Below are positions 31,951 through 44,008 of a DNA stretch of 64,000 bases, in pieces; position 1 is the first letter of the stretch; the number at the start of each line of letters is the position of its first letter. The stretch spans positions 157,436,018-157,500,017 of the forward strand of contig OY856188.1 in NCBI GenBank assembly GCA_963693315.1. Reading direction: 5' to 3'. The position numbers and the translations under genes were made by a program. The notes beneath the pieces were generated by a model. It made no database searches. It was given only the letters and a program-made list of their open reading frames with translations, and had not been told where the DNA came from. The stretch is from Diogma glabrata (taxonomy: Eukaryota; Arthropoda; Insecta; Diptera; Cylindrotomidae).

Positions 31951-32180
31951 AATGAATCTATAAAAATAACATAGAATTTTTCTATTTAGATATTTCAAAC
32001 GAAGAATTTAATCAGTATTAAGTTTGTGTGTTTGTACTTCAAATTTACGTGTATAAAAAATATTATATAATGCAAATATAAATTTGTGTAGTATGAGTTT
32101 AAATTGATAAAAATATTAAAATTAAATTGTTGTTGTTGTTAATGTTGATGGTGGTATTGAAAATGTGTTGCATTGCAACA

Positions 32181-32243
32181 CTCACTGTCATATAGTGACA
32201 GAATGCAGAGGGATTTCTTTGTCCGTACATCGTACAATTGAGT
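32181..32243 (+). pseudogene. LINE family C, copy 1, third fragment
   Basis: CTCACTGTCATA, then GGGATTTCTTTGTCCGTAC, continues the LINE sequence ending at 24089 and matches about 31700-31755. It closes the nest: old LINE, then BEL and Gypsy insertions. Confidence 0.75.
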
Positions 32244-33129
32244 GGGTCTTGAGTTGGTCTTCTAAATCAACATCAGCTATCAGAGTTCTTAAGTTGATCT
32301 TTTTCCATTACGTTTATTTATAATATTCATTTATGATATTCAATATTTTGGTCAAAGGTTACTTCTTTTGAAGAAATTCATAATCGCATGTTATATGCTA
32401 CTTTTGCTGCCGTCGTAAAAATATAGAAATAAATGGCGACACTTTTTCTGCCGCCGTAAAAATATTAAAGTTACTTTACTGTCGGCGTAAAAATATAAAA
32501 AAAAAATGGCGTTACTTTACAGCCGCTTTGATTATATGTCAAAAAAGTAAGACTTTAGCCTTCGCCCAAGCGGCGATAAAGTTAAATTTTACAGCCGTTT
32601 GCCGAAAAAGTATTTTTCAACGATGAGAAATCGAGACGAAAAATCTATTTTCAAGCAGGCTTAACTCATGTGAAAAGTGTTTTTCCACTAGTGTAAAATC
32701 ATTTTCGCTAAATAGCAAATTGTAGTTGCTATGGTATTTTCATGCAACTTTGCAAACATTTTAAATCACAGTAACCATTAAAAAATGAATATGAATTTTG
32801 AATGTTATGTTGTTGATTTCTAATTTAATAATTTATAATCAATATCGATAATTATTTATTTACCATATCGTAGAAAAAATTGAAATCTCCTACACGAGAT
32901 GAAAACATTTTACGTTCGTTAAATTGTCCCACTCGATGCTAACGCTTCTCGCTAGCAAGTTCTTACTCACGAAAAAGGAGTGTTTTCATCTTTTTTAGAA
33001 AAATTTACGCAGGGGTGTGATAATAGACAAGCTCCTCGCCCTACACCCTGGGCTACGCTAATAGTCTATTCAAACTTGGTAGCCAAATATTTCATTTCGA
33101 GCTCTTGGCTGTGATACAAAAAAATAAAA
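32244..33129. other. Non-coding, with short tandem repeats; right part probably LINE B 5' UTR
   Basis: At 32400-32540 a unit of about 30-60 bp containing GCCG(T/C)CGTAAAAATAT recurs three times. From about 32990 (GCAGGGGTGTGATAATAGAC) the sequence leads directly into the LINE B first ATG and is likely its 5' UTR, but no second 5' end is available to prove it. Confidence 0.45.
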
Positions 33130-33696
33130 ATGAACCAAAATCAAAATCACAATAGCAACGGTACTTCTCAGCACCATAAGACAAAAAATATTGTACCCTC
33201 AGTCCGTATTTTGCAATTGAACATTGAAGGCATAAGCAAGTCAGAAACTGAAAATTTACAAAGACTATTAAAAGATTTCGATATCGACGTTGTAATTCTG
33301 CAAGAAACGCATGCAGCAGATGAGGCGCAACTTACATCTAAAGAAAACATTGTTGGCTACAAATTAATTACTGCTATTTACCATCAATCATATGGATCTG
33401 CAACGTATGTTAAGTCAGAAATCCTGAACTGCACACACGTACTTACCCAGACGGACAACAATATACATCTTATTGTTGTTGATATATCGCACACGAAGAT
33501 TGTAAACGTATACAAGAATCCTAATACAGAATGACCAGCTGCTACCCTACCATTACTTCACCACCCAGCAATATATACTGGTGACTTTAATAGCCATCAC
33601 ACCCAGTGGTCCTACTCATACAACAATCCCAATGGCATACAACTGACTGACTGGGCGAATGATAACAACTGTTCCTGGTATATGATGCAAAAGACA
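33130..33696 (+). pseudogene. LINE B endonuclease domain, with nonsense codon
   Basis: MNQNQNHNSNG leads into RILQLNIEGISKS (EN strand 1 with catalytic Asn) and VVILQETHAADEAQL (catalytic Glu). The frame meets TGA at 33532-33534 and continues in the same frame with YTGDFNSHHTQWSY (catalytic Asp-Asn) to a second stop near 33697. The TGA probably replaces TGG. An apurinic-endonuclease-type domain that nicks target DNA in active copies. Confidence 0.8.
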
Positions 33697-34112
33697 TGAA
33701 AACCTTTAGATCTGCTAGATGGCAACTTGATTACAATCCCGACCTCTGTTGTTCCACAAAAAACGAACAACGTAGCCCTATTCCAATATCTAGGGCTGTC
33801 TTACAAGGTTTTCCACGCTCTCAACATCGTCCAGTAATTCTTGAGGTTGGAATCCAAATCCCACTCGTTAACTCTACTCCTCAACCTAGATAGAATTTTA
33901 ACAAAGCTAATTGGGATAAATATAGGTCGGAGTTGGATGCAGTGGTTCGCTGGATCCCACCCATTCCTAAAAATTATGATAGGTTCGTTGGAGTCATCAT
34001 CTCAACTGCAAAGAAATGCATCACAAGAGGCTTCCGTGAAGAATACATTCCTGACTAGAGTAGAGAGAGCAATAAATTATATGAAGAGTACCTTAGTAAT
34101 GGTGAGGCAGAC

Positions 34113-34526
34113 GTGGCTGATGACTTAATTTACTCACTGGACGCCGCGAGGAAGCAAAAGTGGATTAGCGCTGCTGAAAACATTGATTTTTCCCATTCAA
34201 GCGGGGAAGCTTGGAGTCTCCTTCGGAAACTGGCTGGCTCAAACTCCATCACTCGTGCCAACAATGAAATAATTCCAGAGGACATTGCAAATCATATCGT
34301 AAACATGTCTCGTTCTTCTATTAATCCTAATCGCCTTCATAAGAGAACAATTAAACGTAAATTAAGAGAAATGAAGCGCAATTGCTCGTTTCCATTGAAA
34401 TATGCGAGCTCTTTTAGTAGCGAAGAACTAGATTCAGCTCTGTCCCAAACAAAATCCGGAAAAGCAGCGGGCTACGATGGCATATTTCCAGAATTTCTTA
34501 AAAATACTGAGAAAAATGTAAAATAG
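34113..34526 (+). pseudogene. LINE B linker and start of RT
   Basis: An open stretch of 137 codons between breaks. It contains WSLLRKLAGSN and the RT entry motif SGKAAGYDGIFPEFLK. Upstream (33697-34112) and downstream (34527-34770) the coding sequence is readable only in pieces, e.g. a PGSYRPIALLS-type segment near 34637-34670. Confidence 0.72.
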
Positions 34527-34770
34527 TGGCTAACTAAATTTTCTCGAATATCCTAGAAACGGGCAATCTTCCAAAACACTTTAAGACTACGAAAGTGATA
34601 GTGATACTTAAAGCTAGGTAAACCATCCAATGAACCAGGAAGCTATCGCCCAATTGCACTTTTGAGCACATGCTACAAATTGCTAGAACGGCTCATATAC
34701 AACCGTATCGCACCGATATTGAATAACCAAATCCCAGTCGAACAATTTCCATCCCAATTGCAGTTGCACT

Positions 34771-36124
34771 GACTAACTGTTCACTTTAACATCATACATC
34801 GAAGCTGGGTATCAAAAACAATTAAAAACAGGCGCAGTATTCATCGATCTCACTGCAGCATATGACGCAGTCTGGCGAATTGGGATTATATATAAGCTGT
34901 TCAATGCAATACGTTGTAGCAGCATCTCACGTTTAATTAACAACATGCTGAGTAATTGTGTATTCAAAGTTCATCTAAATAATTTCTGTAGTAGGTCCAA
35001 AATGCTTAACAATGGTTTGCCACAGGGTTCCGTCCTGGCGCCATTACTTTTTAATTTGTACATCCATGACATTCCTGACACAACATCAAAGAAATTTGGG
35101 TACGCTGATGATTGGACCCTGGCCACTCAAAACAAAGACATGGGTGTCTTGGAAGATTTGCTGTCAACTGACCTGGCGATAATGAATGACTATTTTCGAA
35201 CGTGGAGCTTATCTCCTAATCTTAGCAAAACCGAGAGTTCTTGTTTCCACTTAAACAACAAACTGGCAAAACACGAACTATCAGTGTTATTTAACGGCAC
35301 TGTCATTAAATACAATCAACAGCCAAAGTACCTGGGTATTACTCTCGATAGAACTCTTTCTTTCAAGCTCCACCTAGAGAATTTCATTTTCAAAAAACTT
35401 AAAACGAGAAACAATATATTGCATAAACTGGCAGGCTCGACATGGGGTGCTACTCCGCACAACTGCTCTAACTCTGGTTTACTCAGTGGCTGAGTACGGC
35501 GCACCAGTCTGGTTGAATAGCACACACACTAAAAAAGTTGACTGCCAGCTGCATGCTGCGATGCGTACTATAAGTGGTACTATCAGGTCCACTCCTTTAC
35601 CTTGGCTCCCTGTGTTAAGCAATATCGCTCCCCCTGCACTCAGACGCTCACATGCACTCATGCGTGAACATAAAAAGGTAACCAACAACATCACGTTACC
35701 CTTGCACGAATATTACGGTGACCACACAAGTTGTCGACTGAAGTCAAGAAAGTCTCCACGTAAAACTGCGAGCAACCTGCTGGCAACTAATTTTAATATC
35801 TTCGATGCCTGGGACACCTCCTGGAACGATTACAACACTCCTGGCGTTTCTATTACTAACCCGACTTCTGCCCAACCTGGTTTCGAACTGCCACGTCATA
35901 CCTGGACTACATTAAACCGAATACGAACGAATCATGGACGTTGTGCTGATTCTTTCTACAAGTGGGGAATCTCAGAGTCCCCTCAATGTGACTGCGGAGC
36001 TCCACAACAAACCATAAAATGCATTGCAACTTTGTGTCCACTTCGACGATACAATGGCGACATCTCAGACATCCATTTGGCAACTTCCGATGTAGTAGCA
36101 TGGATAGACTCGCTCGATGTAAAT
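34771..36124 (+). pseudogene. LINE B reverse transcriptase and C-terminus, one deletion
   Basis: Parallels copy 1 (5642-7009) at high identity: FIDLTAAYDAVW, GLPQGSVLAPLLFNLYI, YADDW. Near 35455 about 8-10 bp present in copy 1 (AGCTACCCTC region) are missing, shifting the frame. The rest (35447 onward) reads on in the new frame through CDCGAPQQTIKCIATLC. The natural stop is also altered, running on to 36196. Confidence 0.83.
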
Positions 36125-36368
36125 AAACATCTAATGTTCAAATATACTGCCCAATGTTCAAATATTTTAATATTTTTTTTTATTTTTTATTTTTAACTAA
36201 AAGACGCGCAATCAAATTGATTGTAAGCTCGTTTAATGTGTATTCATGTTTTGTTTTATGTAGATTTCATAGGAAAATCTATCTACATATTTTAAGTTTT
36301 ATTTTTGTTTTATTTTTGTTTTTAATGTGTCACAACAAAAACCATACGCTAAATAAAAAAAAGCAAAA

Positions 36369-39300
36369 ATGAGGGCTGAAATCTCGCAGCTCTGAGATAT
36401 CAAGACTTCGGTCTGGGTTAAGGATTTTGATATAGTTTTCGGCAAAAAACTTTTATGGGGACATGGTTTTTAGTTTTGGGCAGCGATGTATATCAAACAT
36501 TACTCTTTGTTAAAGTACAAGTATTTTTAATCTCTGTTTAAAAATTTATTACAAAACTAACACGAAACATCAATACGTTGCCGGAAAATTATAATCAAAA
36601 TTCCAAAAATATTGTTAAATTAAATAAAATCAAACTTTTTCAAAATTCCAAAAATATTCCAAATTATAGAATAAAATCAAATATTTAAATATTTTCTAAA
36701 TTCCAATAATAATCCAAAAATTCTTAAAATTCAAACTTTTTTCCAAAATTCTAAAAATATTGCAAAAATTATTACAAAATCAAAAATTGAAAATTTTTTC
36801 AAAATTCCAAAAATTATAATAATATCAAAAATTAAAAACTTTTCAAAATTTTAAAAATGTTTCAAAAATTCTTACAAAATCAAAAATTAAAACTTTTGCC
36901 GAAATTCTAAAAATATTGCAAAAATTATTACAAAATCATATATACAAACTTTTTCAAAATTCCAAAAATGCTTCAAAAACTATAACAAATTCAAAAATTT
37001 CCATGTCCAATTTCATTTTAAATTGCATTTACGTCATAAAAACAGCTACATTTTTTTTCCCAAAAATCGGTTAAAAAATTAAATGAAATCATTTTTTGAC
37101 ACACTTAACATTATTTTTTGACAAACTTATAATGCCATAATTCTCTATAATAATAATAGAATATCATGTCATACGTACTATTAATTTTATTTTTGTCTAA
37201 AAAAATAGGGTAAAAAATAAATGAAAACCTTTCTTTTGACACACTTGACAACATTTTTTGACAAACTTATAATGCCATAATTCTCAATCATAATAATAAA
37301 ATTTCATTTCAAACAAACAATTTTATTTTTTTCCAAAAAATTTGGTAAAAAACTAAATAAAAATCTTTTGACACACTTGACAACATTTTTTTGACAAACT
37401 TATAATGCCATAATTCTCAATAATAATAAAACCGAAGTAATTTCATTTCAAACAAACAATTTTATTTTTTCCAAAAAATTGGGTAAAAAATAAATAAAAA
37501 TCTTTCTTTTGACACACTTGACAACATTTTTTTGACAAACTTATAATGCCATAATTCTCAATAATAATAATAAAACTTCATTTCAAACAAACAATTAGTT
37601 TTATTTTTTTTCCAAAAAATTAGTTAAAAAAATAAATAAAAATCTTCTTTTGGCACACTTGACAACTATTTTTTGACAAACTTATACTTGGTACTCACAT
37701 ACCAATCCCGACCATCAAGATCTCTCCAAATTTAATATTCCTACTCGTAATCACTTAAAATGAACGTTTTTTAAGCCAAAAATATGAAAATTTGCTATTT
37801 TTGACACACATAATGATTTTTTTGACACACTTCAGGTACAGTTATCGAACACAGCGTCCTTTCGGACCTGTCCCTTGTGAATACCTATTTTTGTAAAAAA
37901 AATTTTGAAATCCCTCCAGCCCTGCAGGGTAGGTAATGACGGCGGCCGGCCTACAGACAGACACACATTTTTTTTTTCTTTTTTAGAATCAGTAGGTCCT
38001 AAAACGTCGAGAAATGCCAAAAATATGTTGTCAAGTGTGTCAAAAAAATGTTGTCAAGTGTGTCAAAAGAAAGATTTTTATTTATTTTTTACCCAATTTT
38101 TTGGAAAAAAATAAAATTGTTTGTCTGAAATGAAATTACTTCGGTTTTATTTTATTGAGAATTATGGCATTATAAGTTTGTCAAAAAAATGTTTTCAAGT
38201 GTGTCAAAAGAAAGATTTTTATTTATTTTTTTACCCAACTTTTTGGAAAAAAATAAAATTGTTTGTTTGAAAGGAAATTTTATTATTATTATTGAGAATT
38301 ATGGCATTATAAGTTTGTCAAAAAAATGTTGTCAAGTGTGTCAAAAGAGAGATTTTTATTTATTTTTTTACCCAATTTTTTGGAAACAAATAAAATTGTT
38401 TGTTTGAAATGAAATTTTATTATTATTATTGAGAATTATGGCATTATCAGGTTGTCAAAAAGATTTTGTCAAGTGTGTCAAAAATGATTTCCTTTATTTT
38501 TAGCCAATTTTTTGGAAAAAAAAATGTAGCTGTTTTTATGACGTAAAAGTAATTGAAAATGAAATTGGAAATGGAAATTTTTGGATTTGTTATAGTTTTT
38601 GAAATATTTTTGGAATTTTGAAAAAGTTTGTATATATGATTTTGTAATAATTTTTGCAATATTTTTAGAATTTTGGAAAAAGTTTTAATTTTTGATTTTG
38701 TAAGAATTTTTGGAATATTTTTAGAATTTTGAAAAATTTTAATTTTTTATTTTATTATAATATTTGGAATTTCGAAAAAATTTTCAATTTTTGATTCTGT
38801 AATAATTTTTGCAATATTTTTAGAATTTTGGAAAAAGTTTGAATGTTTAAGAATTTTTGGATTATTATTGGAATTTAGAAAAAGTTTAAATATTTGATTT
38901 CATTCTAATTTTTGGAATATTTTTGGAAAAGGTTTCAATTTTTGATTTTGTTATAATTTTTGCAATATTTTTAGAATTTTGAAAAAAATAGAATTTTTGA
39001 ATTTTCTATATATGTATATTTAGGATTTTGAAAAAGTTTCATTTTTTGATTTTGTAAGAATTTTTAGAATATTTTTAGAATTTTGAAAAATTTTAAATTT
39101 TTGATTTTATTATAATTTTAATTAATTAATTTAATTAATTTTTGATTTTGTAATAATTTTTGCAATATTTTTAGAACCTGGAAAAGTTTGAATTTTTAAG
39201 AATTTTTGGAATATTATCGGAATTTAGAAAAAGTTTAAATATTTGATTTCATTCTAATTTTTGGAATATTTTTGGAATTATGAAAAAGTTTGATTTTATT

Positions 39301-39556
39301 TAATTTAACAATATTTTTATAATTTTGATTATACTTTTCCGGCAACGTTTTGATGTTTCGTGTTAGTTTTGTAATAAATTTTTAAACAGAGATAAAAAAT
39401 ACTTCTACTTAAACAAAGAGTTATGTTTGATATACATCGCTGCCCAAAACTAAAAACCATGTCCTCGTGAATGTTTTTTGCCGAAAACTATATCAAAATC
39501 CTTAACCCAGACCGAAGTCTTGATATCTCAGAGCTGTGAGATTTCAGCCCCTCCAT
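36369..39556. mobile_element. Foldback-like element: ~3.2-kb palindrome with tandem repeats in the arms
   Basis: The left arm (36369-~37690) is the imperfect reverse complement of the right arm (~38025-39556). Each arm has three layers. The outer ~220 bp is unique (GGGCTGAAATCTC, CAGACCGAAGTCTTGATATC-type). A middle zone of ~60-bp degenerate units follows (AATTCCAAAAATATTGCAAA). The inner zone has several ~125-bp units (TTTGACACACTTGACAACAT, AAACTTATAATGCCATAATT). The ~330-bp spacer is more GC-rich (GCCGGCC near 37945). Long TIRs built of tandem repeats are the hallmark of Foldback (FB) transposons. No transposase is visible. Confidence 0.82.
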
Positions 39557-40451
39557 ATTTTGTGATTTAGTTTGGTGGCTTATTGCCGATTTTCAACTAA
39601 CAAAAGTTTTTATTTTAAAAAATTAAACCATTCTGCATTGTATCTTGTCGAGTCGTGAGTTCTTCCCACAAACAAAAACAAATTGGATATCTTTAATTTT
39701 TCTCAAAACAACACTTAATCAAAATTTTCATTTTGCAGCATTAGGTATATTCTTTTATGTATGTGTTTACAAAAGAAATCTTTTTTCAACAAAAAATTTT
39801 AGGCCGTAGAACATCAAATTTCACTTTAAATTCGATTTGGTAGATTTAACACAACTAGCTACTTCCTAAATATGTTATTTCGATTTCAACTTTTTCTTAA
39901 AGTGTTACTGGGTTAACATATCAACCAATATTTTGTCACCCCAAAGCACAGGAAACAAAATGAAAATCAAAATCCGTCAAAAATGGATAAAATGTTACAA
40001 AAATCTTTTTAAATGCTTTTGAATAGAATTTATTTTCCTTTAAAATTCACAAGCAAACAAAAACATAACCGTCTAATCTTTCTTATTTATTTTGACACGC
40101 AAAAATGAAACTCATTTTTTATTTCGGTCTTTCCTTTCACTACAACAGACAGTCATCTCAACCCACAAGATTTCTTTGAATTTGCCTTCTAAAGTATTTT
40201 TCTTTATGTTGACATTTTTATGAAAGTCGCATGAGCATACACAACAACAACAAAAATTAGCAGGATTTCTTTGAATGAAATTAAATTAATATATTTTATC
40301 CCTATTTTTATCAAAGAAAGTAAAAAAAATAAAACGACGTAGCTGATTATGATTTTTTATGACTTTATGATATATTTGTATAAGCAGATTCATAAAAATA
40401 ATTAATGATGTTTACCAGATACATACAGTATGACACCCTAAAAATTACAAA
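39557..40451. other. AT-rich DNA, no gene seen
   Basis: Only short spurious frames. It ends in the hAT target duplication ATTACAAA (40444-40451). Confidence 0.45.
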
Positions 40452-40544
40452 CAGTGATGCACCGGGTCCTAAAAAATCAAAAAGCCGGGTAACGGTTTCA
40501 TAATACTGGGCCGGATACTCGACCCGAGTATTTGATTGAATTTA

Positions 40545-41400
40545 ATTCTGATTTACAGGCAAACCGATAGCAATTTAATTACTTTAGAGTATGAAAAGTG
40601 GAAAACAATCAGAATATGAATTGTTTTACAATAAAATTTATAGAATAAATATTTATGAACTGAATTTAAATTAATTTTAAATAATTTCAATATGACGAGA
40701 CAAATTTCATATTTTAATTTAAAAACTTTAAGCTGGGTTTTAATTAGAATGATCACCTCGTCAGGCTCGACCCGGAGTAGCCGAGTTATAGGTGTAGTAG
40801 TTTCTGTGTTTGACAACAAATTCTCAAGATGAGACAAAATTTGACTTATTGGTAGTGTTTGGTCGTGCAATATCATAATAAATATCACGATATTTTACGT
40901 CAAATTTTTTTCTTCTAACTTCACTTCGTTGAATATTATGTCAAACCCGACCGAACAGTCAAAAGATAAAAAGATGGATTTATACGTCAACCCTTATAGG
41001 TCACTTTTATTTCAATTAATTTTAACACAAAAGATAAATTTATCTCGAAAAGCACAAATCAATTTTATCAAGAATAATTATTACAAAACTGTAAGCATAA
41101 ACAAAATAAAACCAAAAGCGTTAACAACCAAAATAAAATATTTTTATCGTCACCTAAATTCAAAACATTTTAACATTTAAAACCAGCAAAAAATCTGATT
41201 TTTTTCGTGATAAATGGCTGCGTATAATACTTCGAAAAATCATGATTTTTTTTATCACGTCGTAGCGATCCTAAAACAAGACAAACATTAGACTCGCTAC
41301 ATTGTAGCAAAAAACCATTTAAACAACCAAACCATTCACATTCCTATAATTCAAAATCTTAAACAACCAAACCATTCACATGCCCATAATCATTCACATC
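40545..41400. other. hAT interior, left part, non-coding
   Basis: No transposase motif. Near 41320-41400 a ~45-bp unit (AACCAAACCATTCACAT, CATAATTCAAAATCT) is repeated 2-3 times and continues past the Gypsy insertion at 46638. Confidence 0.45.
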
Positions 41401-41405
41401 CCCAT

Positions 41406-41600
41406 TGTATTATTTAGTTTTATATTTATTTAAAACACTAAATATCTTTTTATATGTTTTATTATTTAATATTAAATGTACACGGGATCTACAATGTATA
41501 TATCAAAATCTGGTAATGTGGTTTATGACATCTGTCACACAGTGTTACCAATCTCAACACATCTAATACTTTTTACATAAGTGAAGTTGGATTCACATCA
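41406..41600 (-). repeat. 3' LTR of the Mag-like element (195 bp)
   Basis: On the minus strand it begins TGATGTGAATCC and ends AAATAATACA. Identical to 46438-46632. Confidence 0.92.
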
Positions 41601-41828
41601 CCTTCCCTTTCTATTTGAAAGATGAAGTTACAATATTCTACCGATCCAATTCACCCTTCATTTCAAACAAATATAATTTAATTAGAACATAATAGCTTAC
41701 ATTTTATAAAAGTATTTTGAACTTAACTATTTGTGATTTAATCAATTTGTGTTATAAATTTTAATTTCTACAAAAATTCATTTTACGTACTTTATTTCCC
41801 TTATTATTTTGTATTTATTTTTATTAAT

Positions 41829-42145
<317 letters not shown>

Positions 42146-42351
42146 GTTCCTTAATAGCTATAGCTTTGAATACATTTTCTGTTATACTACATTATACTAA
42201 TCTTTTCTAATTAATTTAAATCCATAAGTGATTCAATTCTGTGATTTTAAAAAAACTAAAACATCTATTTTGTTTTTATTTTGAGTTTTGACAGTAAAGA
42301 TACTTAGAGAAAATTTATTTTAAATTTGAATTTCTTATGATTTTTTTTTTC

Positions 42352-42894
42352 TCAAACTCTAACGTAATCTTTCCAATGTGATGGTGGTTTTGTAACGCGG
42401 CCCGATCTTGTAATAAAAGAACCATTTGTGTCACGATTCAGTGCATCATTATTATTATTATTATTATTATTAGAAGGCAAAGGGTGTGAATTTGAATTAG
42501 CTGAACCACTTGAGCTTTGGCTTGAAGGATTTGACGTAATGTTTTGATTTTCATTTGAAAAATTTATATCAGTTTCGCATTTAAATTTAGGCTCATTCCA
42601 GGATTTTCTTAAATGTATTGAAGTGCGACGCAAAAGCCGATTGTTCTCATTTTTTATTATATAGGACCTTGGACTGGTATGGTTTTTTATTATTTTTGCA
42701 GGTTTCCAGGTTTTCTTGTATCTATATACAATATTTTGTCCCGGTTCAAATTTTAATCTACATTTTGCTGTTTTATCATGATAATCTTTTGTTGCTTTTT
42801 GATTATCCAGTAATTTCAACTTGATATCTGTACAAAGCTTTGGAATCAGTAATTCTTTTTTGACCGGAATTTTTGTCCTGGTCATTCGACTCAT
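42352..42894 (-). pseudogene. Mag-like integrase C-terminal region
   Basis: Reads MSRMTRTKIPVKKELL, then FEPGQNIVYRYKKTWKPAKI (integrase C-terminal SH3-like fold), an Asn run from an ATT microsatellite (42448-42472), and TRSGRVTKPPSHWKDY, the usual tail of K02A2.6-like Gypsy Pol proteins. It is separated from the catalytic core by a 1-nt frame change near 42930-42960, so in a functional copy it would be the end of Pol. Confidence 0.8.
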
Positions 42895-42926
42895 TGCTAT
42901 TTGTGCTGGAGATGCTTTGAGTTTAG

Positions 42927-43523
42927 CTACAGGATGATTTCTGTATTCGAGAAGAGAATAATATAACGATAAAGATCGTCATCCACCGCTTTTTTAATCA
43001 AATTTTTTGCAATGTGAACTGCTTTCTCACTTTGTTCATTTGATTTAGGATATGTTGGACTAGATGTTTTAAACTCAAAATTCCAGTCTTTGCTGAAATT
43101 TTTACATTCAATTGAATTGAATGGCATATTGTCCGCAATAACAATTTGTGGGATTCCATGCGTAGCGAAAATCATTTTTAGTTTCTCAATAATTTCACTG
43201 GATTGTTTATTCATTAATGGCAAGACGTCGAGCCACTTTGAATAGTAGTCAACAACAACCAGATAATCAGTACCATCAACGCATAAAATATCACATCCAA
43301 CTTTTTCAAAAGGACCATCCGGAACTTCGTGAGGAAGTAACGGTTCTTTTATATTTGACGGTTGAAACTTTTCGCATGTTTGACATTTACTAATATAATC
43401 CTCAATGTCATTATCCATACCTGGCCAATATAATATATTTCTGGCTCTTTCCTTGGTTTTTGTAATTCCTACATGACTTTCGTGTAGTTTTTGAAGCATA
43501 TCTTGGATAAGCGTTCTCGGCAC
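42927..43523 (-). pseudogene. Mag-like integrase zinc-binding and catalytic core
   Basis: HHCC zinc region (LHESHVGITKTKERAR to CQTCEKF). Catalytic core: VGCDILCVDGTDYLVVVDYYS, GIPQIVIADNMPF (second Asp) and YPKSNEQSEKAV (Glu). The SNG of the family consensus reads SNE here. The domain starts in-frame further upstream (YVDDELVFFGNRV near 43560), and is linked to the RNase H part through an 8-A run at about 43610 where the frame changes. Confidence 0.83.
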
Positions 43524-43594
43524 AATTACGCGGTTTCCGAAAAATACGAGTTCATCATCAACGTATATTTCCTGTTGAAATTTATGGTAGTGTT

Positions 43595-44008
43595 TTATAT
43601 TTTCAGGTAATTTTTTTTATCTGAAGGCCATCCTTCAAGAAATACTTTTTTAATGTTTGATAATACCGGATCTGAAATAGTTTCCTTTTTGAATTGTATT
43701 TTTCTCAAATCACTAAGGTCAAGCGAATGTACTACCTCCGCGTATTCTTTAAATTCGTCTGTTGGTTCGTTTTTAAGATAATTTCTTGACAAATGATCTG
43801 CGATATGCAGTTCTTTTCCGGGTACGTATTTGACTTCCAAGTAATAAATTAAGAGTTTTATTTTCATACGGCGTAATCGGGAACAATTAACCTTGTGAAT
43901 TTCATTTTTCATAACACCAACCAGTGGCTTATGGTCAGTATTAATTTCGACGTGTCTGCCGTATATATAATTGTGAAATTTTACACAAGCATAAACTATC
44001 GCCAACAT
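43595..44008 (-). pseudogene. Mag-like RNase H, after an in-frame stop
   Basis: It continues in the same frame as the RT part after TAG at 44009-44011 (IEK-stop-MLAIVYACVKFHNYIYG; the family has Glu at this point). Contains RNase H motifs VEINTDHKPLV and ADHLSRN. Ends in the frame change at the A-run (GATAAAAAAAATTACC). Confidence 0.83.

Larger units (their letters stand above)
24090..32180 (-). mobile_element. BEL/Pao LTR retrotransposon, minus strand, degraded
   Basis: CTCAC occurs at 24085-24089 and 32181-32185, and LINE C sequence continues on both sides. On the minus strand the order is 5' LTR (30614-32180, holding a LINE), PBS, leader, gag-pol and 3' LTR (24090-25163, holding another LINE). 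Gag-PR-RT-RH-IN is recognisable but broken by one frame break and two deletions. LTRs differ by point changes, insertions and a 153-bp duplication, so it is older than the Gypsy elements here. Confidence 0.88.
30614..32180 (-). repeat. BEL 5' LTR, interrupted by LINE C copy 3
   Basis: The segments 30628-31080 and 31951-32180 match the left LTR in order. Between them sits a LINE (31081-31950). It starts on the minus strand TGTTGCAATGCAACAC and ends ATAAACA next to the PBS. Confidence 0.82.
33130..36360 (+). mobile_element. LINE family B, copy 2, near full-length but decayed
   Basis: It holds an endonuclease start, a broken middle, RT and the same 3' end as copy 1 (CCATACGCTAAATAAA, about 36347-36358). 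Several stops and frame changes make it non-functional. It ends right beside the Foldback-like palindrome that begins at 36369. Confidence 0.85.

Noticed and set aside
37832..38020. 62-codon minus-strand frame in the palindrome spacer
   Set aside because: No recognised motif, and located in a repeat spacer; kept only as unexplained GC-richer sequence.
36369..39556. CRISPR-like array from the ~125-bp units
   Set aside because: Units are long, degenerate, directly adjacent and mirrored in two arms; the window is eukaryotic.
40553..41180. Frames inside the first hAT as transposase
   Set aside because: No BED, DDE or hATC motif in either strand; hydrophobic AT-driven composition.
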